The notes: generated by a model from the sequence alone, not told the origin. A DNA stretch of 64,000 bases from Acidobacteriota bacterium (GCA_021791875.1 JAJYVU010000003.1:1-64000); one strand, 5' to 3'; shown: positions 1-8,820, counted from the first letter of the stretch. Made by a program: numbers and translations.

Positions 1-255
1 GCCGCTAAAAAATCTGCCCAGCTTCTTCGTGTACAAGCCCCCGCCAAACCACCCCGCACTGTCAAAAAATCCACCCGCAAATCCAAAGCAAAAGCCGCCA
101 AATCCCCTGCCTCCCGAAGAAAATCCGCCAAGACGCCTGCAACCACCTCCCAACCAGCCTCCAGCGCGGAATCCCACAATTCCGCTGCATCGGGGCCTCC
201 CACGCAATCCACAGGCAATCTGAAACGCAGCCCACATTTGGAGCATCCATTACCC
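1..255 (+). CDS. Partial lysine/alanine/serine-rich (histone H1-like) reading frame, open at the window edge
   Basis: Frame 1 is open from the first base and has no stop before the aldo/keto reductase ATG at 256. It encodes a low-complexity basic stretch (segments such as KKSTRKSKAKAAKSPASRRK) followed by a Ser/Thr/Pro-rich stretch. Such tails are known from bacterial histone-H1-like proteins and from C-terminal tails of DNA-binding enzymes. Frame 2 across the same bases is also open and gives a proline-rich peptide ending at a TGA at 221-223, so the true frame is not certain. Either this is an N-terminal extension of the reductase, or the tail of an upstream gene whose stop has been lost or lies in frame 2. 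Confidence 0.35.
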
Positions 256-1245
256 ATGGCAACCACATCCAGTCCTTCGCACGCGCAGGTCGAACTGCGC
301 AAGCTCGGCAACTCCGACCTTCAACTCACCCCCATCGGCTTTGGCGCCTGGGCCATCGGTGGCGGAAACTGGCAATTCGGCTGGGGCTCCCAGGATGACA
401 ACGACTCCATCCGTGCCATCCAGCGCGCCCTCGATCTCGGCATCAACTGGATCGACACCGCCGCCGTCTACGGTCTCGGCCGCTCCGAAGAAGTTGTCGC
501 CCAGGCCCTCAAGCAGTCCGGCAAACGGCCCTACATCTTCACCAAGTGCTCCATGCGCTGGGACGCGAACCGCGAAATCCACCGCAGCCTCAAGGCCGCA
601 TCCATCCGCGAAGAGCTGGAAAACTCCCTCCGCCGTCTCCGGGTCGACGTCATCGACCTGTATCAGATCCACTGGCCCATCCCCGAAGAAGAAATCGAGG
701 AAGGCTGGGAGACCCTCGCCAAACTCAAGCAGGAAGGCAAGGTCCGCTACATCGGCGTCTCCAACTTCAACGTCGAACAGATGAAGCGCGTCCAGAAAAT
801 CGCCCCCATCACCTCGCTCCAGCCGCCCTACTCCATGATCAATTCCGCCGTGCAGGACGAAATCCTGCCCTTCTGCCTCGATCAAAACATCGGCGTCATC
901 AACTACTCCCCGATGGTATCCGGCCTGCTCACCGGCAAAATGACCGCCGAGCGCATCCAGAACATGCCCGCCGACGACTGGCGCCGCAACAACCGCAACT
1001 TCGTCGAGCCGCGCCTCACCCGCAACCTTCAGCTCGCCGAACTGCTCCGCGAAATCGGCAAACCCCACGGTGTCGAGCCAGGCGTCGTCGCCGTCGCATG
1101 GACCCTCCGCAATCCGGCCGTCACCGCGGCGATCGTTGGCGCCCGCCGGCCAGATCAGGTCGATGGCATCATCCCAGCCATGACCTTCCGCCTTAGCGAC
1201 GAGGAAAAGGCCCGCATCGACAACTACATCCAGGCCAACCCATAA
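256..1245 (+). CDS. Aldo/keto reductase
   Basis: A 329-residue cytosolic NAD(P)H-dependent oxidoreductase of the aldo/keto reductase superfamily, a (beta/alpha)8 barrel that reduces aldehydes or ketones to alcohols. The catalytic tetrad is visible: Asp67 and Tyr72 (WIDTAAVYG), Lys97 (FTKCS) and His139 (YQIHW). The GVSNFN motif and the C-terminal cofactor-binding part (IVGARRPDQV) are also present. ATG 256 fits the family length; a GGAG lies 12 nt upstream, which is far. TTG 238 is an alternative start, and the frame stays open further upstream. The substrate cannot be assigned. A terminator follows at 1270. Confidence 0.93.
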   Translation: MATTSSPSHAQVELRKLGNSDLQLTPIGFGAWAIGGGNWQFGWGSQDDNDSIRAIQRALDLGINWIDTAAVYGLGRSEEVVAQALKQSGKRPYIFTKCSMRWDANREIHRSLKAASIREELENSLRRLRVDVIDLYQIHWPIPEEEIEEGWETLAKLKQEGKVRYIGVSNFNVEQMKRVQKIAPITSLQPPYSMINSAVQDEILPFCLDQNIGVINYSPMVSGLLTGKMTAERIQNMPADDWRRNNRNFVEPRLTRNLQLAELLREIGKPHGVEPGVVAVAWTLRNPAVTAAIVGARRPDQVDGIIPAMTFRLSDEEKARIDNYIQANP

Positions 1246-1269
1246 CCCGGGTGCCCACACCAAAACACG

Positions 1270-1302
1270 AAAGGCGCTGTTGCCATCCGGCCCAGCGCCT
1301 TT
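1270..1302. terminator. Bidirectional rho-independent terminator
   Basis: A 10-bp stem AAAGGCGCTG / CAGCGCCTTT with a 13-nt loop, followed by a T-rich stretch on the plus strand and by T-rich sequence on the minus strand. It sits between the convergent reductase gene and the 1326-1850 gene and can serve both. Confidence 0.75.
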
Positions 1303-1325
1303 TGTCTTGTCAAAAGCTTATTGTT

Positions 1326-1850
1326 TTACATGCACTCCAGAAACCTCGGGAACAGCACCGTCGAGTGGTTCTGGAACAGCTTCGTCATGTGCGCCAGCAT
1401 GCTGCTGTACGCTGTTGCCGCGCGATACGCATTCACCCGGGCCGCCACTTGCGAGCAGGTCGAAACATACTTCCCGATCGAAATCAGCACCGCCATCCGA
1501 ATCTGCATCGCATCCGCGCGCAGGCTCTCCAGCAGCTCTTCCGGTGGTTCCGCACCGTGGTCGGTCGCGTACTCCACCAGTTGCAGAAAGAGTCCGGCGT
1601 TGCGATACATCGCCCACAGTCCCATCACGCCGTTAATCTTTTCCCAAACGGTTTCCGGCGTCGCATCAATGCCGTCTTCATAGAGATAACGGCGCGACAG
1701 CGTATCGAAATTGAACTCGCTGTTCGACGACACTTGCGAGGCGATCCATTCCCAGTTTGTCGCCCTCATCCGGTGCTGCTTGCGACGCCAGTACGCGTAG
1801 TACACCGCCAAAGTGGCCAGCACAAACAGGATTAAGAATGCGTTGTACAT
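1326..1850 (-). CDS. Conserved-looking hypothetical protein with one N-terminal membrane segment
   Basis: A 174-residue protein of unrecognised family. Residues 1-20 (MYNAFLILFVLATLAVYYAY) form a hydrophobic segment followed by Arg/Lys (WRRKQHR), which suggests a single-pass membrane protein with a cytoplasmic, mainly helical domain rich in Leu/Ala/Glu. The body has no catalytic motif that I recognise. It is monocistronic, convergent with the aldo/keto reductase, and faces a long intergenic region upstream. Codon use matches the neighbours, and both the frame and the hydrophobic N terminus look genuine. Confidence 0.65.
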   Translation of the reverse strand: MYNAFLILFVLATLAVYYAYWRRKQHRMRATNWEWIASQVSSNSEFNFDTLSRRYLYEDGIDATPETVWEKINGVMGLWAMYRNAGLFLQLVEYATDHGAEPPEELLESLRADAMQIRMAVLISIGKYVSTCSQVAARVNAYRAATAYSSMLAHMTKLFQNHSTVLFPRFLECM

Positions 1851-2546
1851 GTCCTGTAATCTCCAGCGAGCTGTCTGAACGCTGACTCAAACCCGCTTAC
1901 CGCCTCGGACCGTCGGCCCTGGCAAGCCCCACCTCGGCCCCAGAAACCACGATCGCGAGTATATTAACCTAACTTTGCCTAACTTCGGTAATAGGATTTC
2001 TATATTTTCGTCTAATCATCCCTATCACCTCTACGACACAGCCCGGAACTCCCGAACCACTGCACCTGATTGAGCGTCCGCCCTGCTCCCAATTCCTGCC
2101 ATCCAGCAATCCTCGCACCGGATCTTCGGCTTCACGACTTAAAGTCAGCTTGCTCCCGGATATCTCGTCCAGTTCACCTCGTTATCGGCGACAGCAGCAT
2201 GATATTCGCGCTTCAGGCTCAACCCAGCTTCCGCGTTCCGGCACCCTCTCGTCAGGGCTCCGCGGCTTGCTTCAGCATCCTGCCAGACACATTCAAATGC
2301 CATATCCCAAAGGTAACGGGTGACAGCTTATCCATTTTTTGTTTCATAAACAAACTAAAAATTACACGCCCTTTGGTCGCCCGGCAGGCACCGAACGAGT
2401 CAAAAATTATTCACTATCCGGCACTTTTTTTCTTTCACAATGTGTGCCGATCCAGTAAACTTTGGTAATTTACAGACGTAATCTCATCGGTGACAGGGTG
2501 CTATTATCGCCCTGTTGCTGAAGGACTTCTCACCGGGGGCCACCCA
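1851..2546. other. Long intergenic region (696 bp), AT-richer than the surroundings
   Basis: No convincing gene. A plus frame at 2070-2468 is open but has no Shine-Dalgarno, no family features and an amino-acid composition typical of non-coding DNA. The octamer CCTAACTT occurs twice near 1970-1990, 11 bp apart. The stretch 2330-2475 is AT-rich and probably holds the promoter of the PilZ/regulator pair; a candidate is listed separately. Confidence 0.5.
2434..2461 (+). promoter_or_regulatory. Candidate promoter for the PilZ/NarL-type gene pair
   Basis: TTCACA, 16 bp, then TAAACT: four of six matches to each sigma70 hexamer, inside an AT-rich block about 85 nt before the PilZ ATG. Judged by eye only. 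Confidence 0.3.
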
Positions 2547-2888
2547 ATGCACGAGCTGACGGACCTAGGTCGCGAAATGCAACAAGAGCTGGCATCAGGC
2601 GACAGAAGCGCAGTGCGCTTCCCTGTCCACCTCCCCGTACGGGTCATGGCCGACGGACTGGAATGTACGGCCGAGACGGAAAATTTTTCCTCCAGTGGTG
2701 CACTCTTTCGAATGTCAACTCTTCTGCCGACCGGTTCCACCGTTCACTTCCTCATTGAGATCCCTGCCGGCGTCATCGGCTCAGATGTCACGGCGGCCAT
2801 TCAAGGCGAAGGGAAGGTAATCCGCTCCTACGAGGAAAATGGACATAACTATTCAGCCATCGTGATCCACGATTATCGCTTCCAGTAG
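2547..2888 (+). CDS. PilZ domain protein
   Basis: A 113-residue single-domain PilZ protein. PilZ domains bind cyclic di-GMP through an N-terminal RxxxR and a (D/N)xSxxG motif. Here an Arg pair sits before the first strand (GDRSAVRFPVHLPVRV), and ENFSSSGALF matches the second motif. Its expected role is as a c-di-GMP effector adaptor in the cytoplasm. ATG 2547 is preferred because the domain begins soon after; a GTG at 2490 would add 19 residues without domain content. It is 10 nt upstream of a NarL-type regulator and probably co-transcribed, which suggests that c-di-GMP sensing and transcription are linked here. Confidence 0.85.
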   Translation: MHELTDLGREMQQELASGDRSAVRFPVHLPVRVMADGLECTAETENFSSSGALFRMSTLLPTGSTVHFLIEIPAGVIGSDVTAAIQGEGKVIRSYEENGHNYSAIVIHDYRFQ

Positions 2889-2898
2889 AGAACTTCAC

Positions 2899-3675
2899 AT
2901 GAAACCGACGGAAGAATCAGCACGACCGATTGAAAACACCGAAACCACACAAGTCCCCCAACCCGCGGCTGACACACCGCCAGCAGCCATCCGTATCCTT
3001 CTGGCCGACTCCCAGGCCATCTATAGGGTAGGTATGCGCAAGGTCTTCGCACTCGAGAGCGACCTCGACGTAGTCGCCCAGGTCGATACCATCGAGCAGC
3101 TCTTCGACACCGTCGGGAAATATCCGGCCGACGTGCTTCTGATCGAGGGTGGGCTTCTCTCTGGCTCATCCCGTGGCATTCCGGAAATCGTCCAGCTGGC
3201 CCCAGGCCTCAAGATCATCGTCCAGACATCTGCCAACGATGAAGCGCACACCGTCGAGCTCTACCGCCGGGGTGTTCGCGGCATCATCCCTCGCTCCATT
3301 TCGCCTGACCTCCTCGTCCGCTGTGTGCGCAAAATCGCCGTTGGTGAAACCTGGATTGACAATCAATCCGTCAACTGGGTTATCAAGGCCTACCGCTCCC
3401 AGGCATCAGCCCTCACCAATCCCCGCTCTCAGCCACGCCTGTCGCCCAAGGAACTCGCCATCATTGCCTGCATCACCCAGGGCAAACGGAACAAGGAAAT
3501 CGCCTTCCAGATGGGCACCACCGAGCAGGTCATTAAGAATTACCTCCGCAAAATCTACGATAAGCTCGGTGTCTCCGACCGCCTGGAACTCGCCCTCTAC
3601 TGCCTCCACCATCAGCTCGACAAGCCCCTCAATTCCGAGCAGGCGACCGCCGGCATCCCGGTTCCCATCAAGTAG
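2899..3675 (+). CDS. NarL/FixJ-type response regulator with atypical receiver
   Basis: 258 residues. Residues 1-30 are a disordered Pro/Thr-rich leader, about 31-150 a receiver-like domain, and about 178-240 a LuxR-type helix-turn-helix (RLSPKELAIIACITQGKRNK, then EVIKNYLRKIYDKLG-type helices). Aligned by eye to NarL, the phospho-acceptor Asp is Glu83 (VLLIEGG), the conserved Lys is Arg132 (IIPRSIS), and one of the two acidic residues near the N terminus is Ala36. This predicts a receiver that is not phosphorylated in the usual way, perhaps locked in an active-like state. No histidine kinase is adjacent; the partner is the upstream PilZ gene. DNA targets are unknown. Confidence 0.88.
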   Translation: MKPTEESARPIENTETTQVPQPAADTPPAAIRILLADSQAIYRVGMRKVFALESDLDVVAQVDTIEQLFDTVGKYPADVLLIEGGLLSGSSRGIPEIVQLAPGLKIIVQTSANDEAHTVELYRRGVRGIIPRSISPDLLVRCVRKIAVGETWIDNQSVNWVIKAYRSQASALTNPRSQPRLSPKELAIIACITQGKRNKEIAFQMGTTEQVIKNYLRKIYDKLGVSDRLELALYCLHHQLDKPLNSEQATAGIPVPIK

Positions 3676-3695
3676 CACATGCATTCCCATCCTCC

Positions 3696-3731
3696 CAGCG
3701 GCTTTCTGATACCCTTCGTCAGAAGCCGCTG
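3696..3731 (+). terminator. Strong hairpin between the regulator and the MFS gene
   Basis: CAGCGGCTTTCTGA pairs with TCAGAAGCCGCTG with a single bulged T, around a 9-nt loop. No U-tract follows, and the hairpin ends 2 nt before the MFS ATG at 3734, where a Shine-Dalgarno would be expected. It could end the regulator transcript or limit translation of the carrier. Confidence 0.5.
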
Positions 3732-3733
3732 CC

Positions 3734-5002
3734 ATGCTTAAGTCCCTGCGATCCCTGACTCCCCGTCAGCGCCACACCTTCCTGGCCTGCTTCCTCGGCT
3801 GGTCGCTCGACGCCTTCGACTTTTTCCTCCTCGTCTTCATCATCCCGGCCATCGCAACCAGTTTCCACTCGAGCATCGCTGACGTAGGCCTCGCCGTCAC
3901 CCTCACGCTCGCCTTCCGTCCCCTGGGAGCCATCCTCTTCGGCTACCTCGCCGATCGCTACGGCCGTCAGCCCACGCTGATGCTCAATATCGCGTGCTAC
4001 TCCATCCTGGAAGTCTCCTGCGCCTTTGCCGGTTCACTCCACACCCTCCTCATCTTGCGCGCCCTCTTCGGCATCGCCATGGGCGGTGAGTGGGGCGTCG
4101 GCGCCGCCCTCGCGCTTGAATCCCTCCCCAGCGAAGGCCGCGGATTCTTCTCCGGCATTCTCCAGGAAGGCTACTCCGTCGGATACCTCCTCGCCTCGCT
4201 CGCCTATGCCACCGTCTATCCCGCCCTTACCCACCTCCACTGGCATGGCACGGCGATTGGCTGGCGCGGCATCTTCATCCTCGGCGCGCTTCCCGCTCTG
4301 GTCGTCCTCTACATCCGCGTGAATGTCGAGGAATCCCCCGCTTGGTCCCGCAGCCGCCTGCCCGGCTCTGCCCACCGTCCAGAACCCACCAACCAGACCC
4401 GCGCTTCATGGTGGAACGGCATCCGCAGTTACGCTCCGACCTTTTTCTTTCTCATCCTGCTGATGGCCGGCTTCAACGCCCTCTCGCATGGTACGCAGGA
4501 CATCTACCCCACTTTCCTGCAGAGGCAGCTCCACTTCTCACCGCGTGTCACCGGCAACATCGGTATCGTCTACAACATTGGAGCCATCTTCGGCGGCATC
4601 CTCTTCGGCGCGCTCTCTGAAAAAATCGGACGCAAGAAAGCCATCCTCCTCGCTGTCCTGCTCACCCTCCCCGCCATCCCGCTCTGGTCGCTCACCCACT
4701 CACCCTACACGCTCGCTGCCGGCGCATTCCTCATGCAGTTCATGGTGCAGGGCGCATGGGGAGTCGTCCCCGCCTATCTCGTCGAGCTCTCGCCCGGTCC
4801 CGTCCGCGCCACTTTCCCCGGGCTCGCCTACCAGCTCGGCAATCTCCTCATGTCCTGGAACATCTTCCTCCAGGCCAGCATTGCCGAGCACTTCCACTCC
4901 TATGGGGGAATGCTCGCTGTCACCGTCCTCATCGTCGCCATCTACCTCGCCATCATCACCAGTCTCGGCCGCGAATCCCGAGGCACCGAACTCACCGTGT
5001 AG
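3734..5002 (+). CDS. MFS transporter, SHS/AAHS-like (organic acid/sialate type)
   Basis: 422 residues with about 12 membrane segments. The N terminus GWSLDAFDFFLLVFIIPAIA and the loop-2/3 motif GYLADRYGRQP are typical of the sialate/lactate-type proton symporters and the related aromatic acid carriers. Other family features include RALFGIAMGGEWGVGAALALE and, in the second half, ALSEKIGRKKAI. Expected role: inner-membrane, proton-coupled uptake of a carboxylate. The substrate cannot be read from sequence. The start ATG lies directly behind a strong hairpin and has no clear Shine-Dalgarno. No catabolic genes lie next to it. Confidence 0.88.
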   Translation: MLKSLRSLTPRQRHTFLACFLGWSLDAFDFFLLVFIIPAIATSFHSSIADVGLAVTLTLAFRPLGAILFGYLADRYGRQPTLMLNIACYSILEVSCAFAGSLHTLLILRALFGIAMGGEWGVGAALALESLPSEGRGFFSGILQEGYSVGYLLASLAYATVYPALTHLHWHGTAIGWRGIFILGALPALVVLYIRVNVEESPAWSRSRLPGSAHRPEPTNQTRASWWNGIRSYAPTFFFLILLMAGFNALSHGTQDIYPTFLQRQLHFSPRVTGNIGIVYNIGAIFGGILFGALSEKIGRKKAILLAVLLTLPAIPLWSLTHSPYTLAAGAFLMQFMVQGAWGVVPAYLVELSPGPVRATFPGLAYQLGNLLMSWNIFLQASIAEHFHSYGGMLAVTVLIVAIYLAIITSLGRESRGTELTV

Positions 5003-5044
5003 AACGATGCTGCGAAACGTCGTTGAAAGTCGATAAGAAAGAAA

Positions 5045-5108
5045 TTGTCATCCTGACCGAAGTTCGTTCACCGCAAGGTGAACGAACGCAGCGAAGGGAT
5101 CTGCAGTT
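5045..5108 (+). repeat. Dispersed 64-bp palindromic repeat, copy 1
   Basis: Begins TTGTCATCCTGACC, has a central hairpin GTTCGTTCACC-GCAA-GGTGAACGAAC, and ends GCGAAGGGATCTGCAGTT. A second copy of exactly the same length lies at 8148-8211 with different but still complementary arms. It sits between the convergent MFS gene and kdsB. Confidence 0.8.
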
Positions 5109-5147
5109 CTCGCTCGCCCCACACAACTAAACCCGCCTCAGAACAAG

Positions 5148-5897
5148 TCACTTCCGCCCCAGCAAAATCCTCTCCACCCGCAGCCGATCCTCCTCCGTAT
5201 CCACCCCAATCGTGTCTCCCGGAGCCTCGGCCACGTAAATATCCACCCCATTCGCCAGCAGCCGCAGCTGCTCCAGCCGCTCCACCTGCTCCAGCTCTGC
5301 CGGCTCCAGCGCCGCGAACTTCTCCAGCGACGCCTTTCGGTACGCATATACGCCCAGGTGCTTCCAATATCCCGCAAACCCCACGCCGTCACGGTCAAAC
5401 GGTATCGTCGCCCGCGAGAAGTACAGCGCCCGCCCATCCTTCGCCGTCACCACCTTCACGGCGTTGGGATTTCCCACATCATGCGCAGGACACCGCACCG
5501 CCAGCGTCGAAACCTGCACCTCCACCCGCGAAAATGGCTGCAGCAGCGCCGACAAATGCTCCCCCGTCAGCAGCGGCTCATCGCCCTGAATGTTCACGTA
5601 AATCTCTGCCTCGATCTCCCGCGACACCGCATGCACCCGGTCCGTCCCGCTCGCGCAATCCGCCGGAGTCATCACCGCCTCCATCCCGTGCCCCCGCGCA
5701 TAGTCCATAATCTCGTCCGCATCCGTCGCAATCACCACGCGCTCCAGCTGCGGACACGCCTTCGCTGCCCGATACACCCACGCCACCATCGGTTCGCCCG
5801 CAATCTCTTTCAGCACCTTGCGCGGCAGCCGCGTCGAACCAAGTCTCGCCGGAATCACCCCCAGAATCTTCACTCCAGCCATCTCCTCGCTCTGCAA
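5148..5897 (-). CDS. kdsB: 3-deoxy-manno-octulosonate cytidylyltransferase
   Basis: 249 residues, the normal length. It activates Kdo with CTP to form CMP-Kdo for the inner core of lipopolysaccharide in the cytoplasm. Recognisable parts: the nucleotide-binding N terminus [15 protein letters not shown], the [10 protein letters not shown] segment, [10 protein letters not shown], and the C-terminal EQLRLLANG and [18 protein letters not shown] 5897 is chosen because GAGGTG lies 5 nt upstream; ATG 5882 is an in-frame alternative directly preceded by GAGGAG. It is divergent from acs. Its presence shows a Gram-negative, Kdo-containing outer membrane. Confidence 0.96.
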   Translation of the reverse strand: MQSEEMAGVKILGVIPARLGSTRLPRKVLKEIAGEPMVAWVYRAAKACPQLERVVIATDADEIMDYARGHGMEAVMTPADCASGTDRVHAVSREIEAEIYVNIQGDEPLLTGEHLSALLQPFSRVEVQVSTLAVRCPAHDVGNPNAVKVVTAKDGRALYFSRATIPFDRDGVGFAGYWKHLGVYAYRKASLEKFAALEPAELEQVERLEQLRLLANGVDIYVAEAPGDTIGVDTEEDRLRVERILLGRK

Positions 5898-6015
5898 TTT
5901 CTCACCTCGATTCGCAGTCTACCTTCTCCCATCCACCCGCGCCCGGTTGCCAGAGCCGGTTGCAAGAAATTACCTTGGTCGGTGGCGCAATAAGTTATCG
6001 AACGAGAGGGCACTT

Positions 6016-7974
6016 GTGACCACCAATCTCCCCGAGCAAAACCTCGACTCCACTCTTCGCGAAGACCGCGTCTTTTCTCCGCCTGAGGATTTCTCCCGCC
6101 ACGCACACATCAAATCCCTCGCCCAGTACGAGGCGCTCTACAACCAGTCCATCGAGCAGCCCGAAAAATTCTGGGAGGAAATTGCCCGCGAGCTCCCCTG
6201 GTTCGAGCCCTGGACTCAAGTCCTCGAATGGAACGCGCCTTGGGCCAAATGGTTTGTCGGGGCCAAGCTCAATCTCTGCTACAACTGCGTCGACCGCCAC
6301 GTCGAGGAAGGCAAGCGTGACAAGGTCGCCATCCTATGGGAAGGCGAACCCGGTGAAGTCCGCCGCCTCACCTTCGGCGACCTTCACCAGCAGGTCCAGC
6401 GCTTCGCCAACGGACTCAAATCCCTCGGCATCCGTAAGGGCGACCGCGTCGCCATCTACATGGGCATGACGCCCGAGCTGGCCATTGCCGTCCTCGCCTG
6501 CGCCCGCATCGGCGCCGTTCACTCGGTCATCTTCGGCGGCTTCGCCTCCAATGCCATCGTCGACCGCGTCAACGACGCCCAGGCCGTCGCCATCATCACC
6601 CAGGACGGAAGCTGGCGCCGCGGCACCGAGGTCAAGCTCAAGGCCGCCGTCGACGAAGCCGTCCCCCACTGCCCCTCCGTCAAAAACGTCATCGTCTACC
6701 GCCGCACCGGTTCAAACATCCTCATGCACGGCCACGACATCTGGTGGCACGAGCTCGTCTCCCGCGTCCCCGCCGAGTGCCCGCCCGAGCCACAGGACTC
6801 TGAAGATCCCCTCTACATCCTCTACACCTCCGGAACCACCGGCAAGCCCAAGGGCCTCGTCCACACCACCGGCGGATACGCCGTCCAAACCTACCTCACC
6901 AGCAAGCTCATCTTCGATCTCAAACCCGACGACGTCTATTGGTGCACCGCCGACATCGGCTGGGTCACTGGCCACTCCTACGTCATCTACGGCATCCTCC
7001 AGAACGGCGTCACCACCCTCATGTACGAAGGCGCACCCACCTACCCCGCGCCTGACCGCTTCTGGCAGATGATCGACGACCACAAGGTCACCATCTTCTA
7101 CACCGCGCCCACTGCCATCCGCGCCTTCATCAAGCTAGGCGACGAACACCCCCTCAAGCACAACCTCGACTCGCTCCGCCTCCTCGGCACCGTCGGCGAG
7201 CCCATCAACCCCAAGTCCTGGATGTGGTACCGCGAAGTCATCGGCCGGAACCGCTGCCCCATTGTCGACACCTGGTGGCAGACCGAAACCGGCTCCATCA
7301 TGATCAGCCCCATCCCCGGCGCCGTCGCCGCCAAGCCCGGCTCCGCCACCCGCCCCTTTTTCGGTATCCAGCCCGAAGTCGTCACCCGCGATGGCAGCCC
7401 AGTCCCCGCCGGCCAGGGCGGACTCCTCGTCATCCGCCAGCCATGGCCCTCCATGGCCCGCACCATCTACAACGACCCCGAACGCTACGAGAAAACCTAT
7501 TGGTCTGAGATTCCCGGCTCCTACTTCACCGGAGACGGCGCCCGCATGGACCAGGACGGCTGCTTCTGGCTCATGGGTCGCGTCGACGACGTCATCAACG
7601 TCAGCGGACACCGCCTCGGCACCATGGAAGTCGAGTCCGCTCTCGTCTCGCACCCCAAAGTTGCGGAAGCCGCCGTCGTCGGCCGCCCCCACGAACTCAA
7701 AGGGCAGGCCATCTCCGCCTTCGTCACCCTTGAGTCCGGTTACAGACCCTCGCCCGAGCTCAAAGAAGAACTCCGCTCCTGGGTCGCCAAGGAAATCGGC
7801 GCCCTCGCACGCCCCGAAGAAATCCGCTTCGCCGATGCGCTCCCCAAAACCCGCTCCGGTAAAATCATGCGCCGCCTCCTCCGCGAACTAGCCTCCGGCG
7901 GAGACTTCAAAGGCGATACCACCACCCTCGAAGACTTCCGCGTCCTCGCCCGCCTCCGCGAACAGGACGAGTAG
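6016..7974 (+). CDS. acsA: Acetyl-coenzyme A synthetase
   Basis: 652 residues, exactly the usual Acs length. It converts acetate, ATP and CoA to acetyl-CoA through acetyl-adenylate in the cytosol. The adenylation motif [11 protein letters not shown] lies near residue 270; [18 protein letters not shown] and [10 protein letters not shown] follow. The C-terminal [11 protein letters not shown] carries the catalytic Lys (about residue 616), the site of regulatory acetylation in this family. The start is GTG 6016, with GAGAGG six bases upstream. The frame is open for 66 more codons upstream, but that part overlaps kdsB and has no domain content. It is divergent from kdsB. Confidence 0.97.
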   Translation: MTTNLPEQNLDSTLREDRVFSPPEDFSRHAHIKSLAQYEALYNQSIEQPEKFWEEIARELPWFEPWTQVLEWNAPWAKWFVGAKLNLCYNCVDRHVEEGKRDKVAILWEGEPGEVRRLTFGDLHQQVQRFANGLKSLGIRKGDRVAIYMGMTPELAIAVLACARIGAVHSVIFGGFASNAIVDRVNDAQAVAIITQDGSWRRGTEVKLKAAVDEAVPHCPSVKNVIVYRRTGSNILMHGHDIWWHELVSRVPAECPPEPQDSEDPLYILYTSGTTGKPKGLVHTTGGYAVQTYLTSKLIFDLKPDDVYWCTADIGWVTGHSYVIYGILQNGVTTLMYEGAPTYPAPDRFWQMIDDHKVTIFYTAPTAIRAFIKLGDEHPLKHNLDSLRLLGTVGEPINPKSWMWYREVIGRNRCPIVDTWWQTETGSIMISPIPGAVAAKPGSATRPFFGIQPEVVTRDGSPVPAGQGGLLVIRQPWPSMARTIYNDPERYEKTYWSEIPGSYFTGDGARMDQDGCFWLMGRVDDVINVSGHRLGTMEVESALVSHPKVAEAAVVGRPHELKGQAISAFVTLESGYRPSPELKEELRSWVAKEIGALARPEEIRFADALPKTRSGKIMRRLLRELASGGDFKGDTTTLEDFRVLARLREQDE

Positions 7975-7995
7975 CCCATTTCAAATCAAAGAGAA

Positions 7996-8070
7996 TCCCG
8001 GTGCCCCATACTTTCTTTCCGCGCTTTTCAGAAAGAAAGTGTGGGACCATATCGGCGCAAAGCGCCGACC
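7996..8070 (+). repeat. GGTGCCCCA-type dispersed repeat, copy with two hairpins
   Basis: CCCGGTGCCCCA, then arms ACTTTCTTT / AAAGAAAGT, then GTGGGACCAT, then a second hairpin ATCGGCGC-AAA-GCGCCGA. The same two-hairpin plan recurs at 41863-41921 with different arm sequences. It lies directly downstream of acs and may act as a transcript end. Confidence 0.7.
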
Positions 8071-8147
8071 TAGTACATGCATCAGGGAAGCATCTGACAT
8101 CCCAACGACCTGGTCATTCCGATGGGACACTCCGACCCGCCACGATG

Positions 8148-8211
8148 TTGTCATTCCGACCTTTGTTGGCTCACCGTAAGGTGTGCCAACGAAGCGGAGG
8201 AGCCCGCAGTT
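8148..8211 (+). repeat. Dispersed 64-bp palindromic repeat, copy 2
   Basis: Begins TTGTCATTCCGACC, has a central hairpin GTTGGCTCACC-GTAA-GGTGTGCCAAC, and ends GCGGAGGAGCCCGCAGTT. It aligns end to end with the copy at 5045-5108; the arm changes keep base pairing. Confidence 0.8.
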
Positions 8212-8481
8212 TCATCTCTCCATCGGAAGCTCCATACTTGGGTGCGTCGATTCTCTGCAAAACAATTTCCACAACTTCCTCCCACCTGCCGTACAATCTC
8301 TCCAATCAGGCGGTGTGAAAACCCGCCCGATCTGACTTTGTCCCAGCTCTGATCGGCTGCCCGGCCTGACTCCTCCGGCCATCAGCCGCCCGGTAGGGCG
8401 CCTTGGATGTTCGCCCGATGAAGCGTGCGAGGTCCACAGACACGCCACAAGCGAATCACGAAAAAGCTGAGGTACAAGCAG

Positions 8482-8820
8482 ATGTCCCTGTTTCGGTGGA
8501 TTGCCGGTCGCGTCGTTCCCCTCTGCGTTGTCGGAGGAGCCGCCCTCTACTTACTTCTGGTCCAGAATTCCATCTCGGGCTCCGATAAATTCCTCTTTGT
8601 CGGATTCCTCGTCGCCATCTTCGTCAGCCTCTGCTGGAAGAATCTCGCCACACACCCCGCCTACTTGCCCACTTTGCTGTGCCTCGTAGTCGGGCTGGTC
8701 TTTTACCAGTCCTGGCAACAGTACGGCCTGCATGCCCAGAGTACGATCGTCATCGGAATCCTGCTTGCCGTCATCGTTCTCATGAATTTCGCAAAATTCG
8801 TAGCCCCGCCCGGTCAGTAA
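8482..8820 (+). CDS. Small membrane protein, three predicted segments
   Basis: 112 residues, family not recognised. Three hydrophobic stretches (about residues 11-27, 35-50 and 60-78) and a fourth near the C terminus (STIVIGILLAVIVLMNFAKF) indicate a polytopic inner-membrane protein without a large soluble domain. The start is ATG 8482, with GAGGT eight bases upstream; 19 upstream codons are in frame but lack support. It stands alone and is convergent with the 8933-9349 gene. No function can be assigned. Confidence 0.7.
   Translation: MSLFRWIAGRVVPLCVVGGAALYLLLVQNSISGSDKFLFVGFLVAIFVSLCWKNLATHPAYLPTLLCLVVGLVFYQSWQQYGLHAQSTIVIGILLAVIVLMNFAKFVAPPGQ

Larger units (their letters stand above)
7975..8481. 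other. Intergenic region of 507 bp with two repeat families
   Basis: No gene seen. It contains one GGTGCCCCA-type double-hairpin repeat (7996-8070), a partial match to the 64-bp repeat family near 8112, and a full 64-bp copy at 8148-8211. The rest has no features that I recognise. The promoter of the small membrane protein at 8482 must lie in the last part. Confidence 0.6.

Noticed and set aside
2070-2468. 132-codon plus frame in the long intergenic region
   Set aside because: No Shine-Dalgarno, mixed composition, AT-rich end and no family features; more likely regulatory DNA.
5818-6015. 66-codon upstream extension of acs
   Set aside because: Overlaps kdsB on the other strand and lacks domain content; GTG 6016 has a proper Shine-Dalgarno and gives the exact family length of 652.
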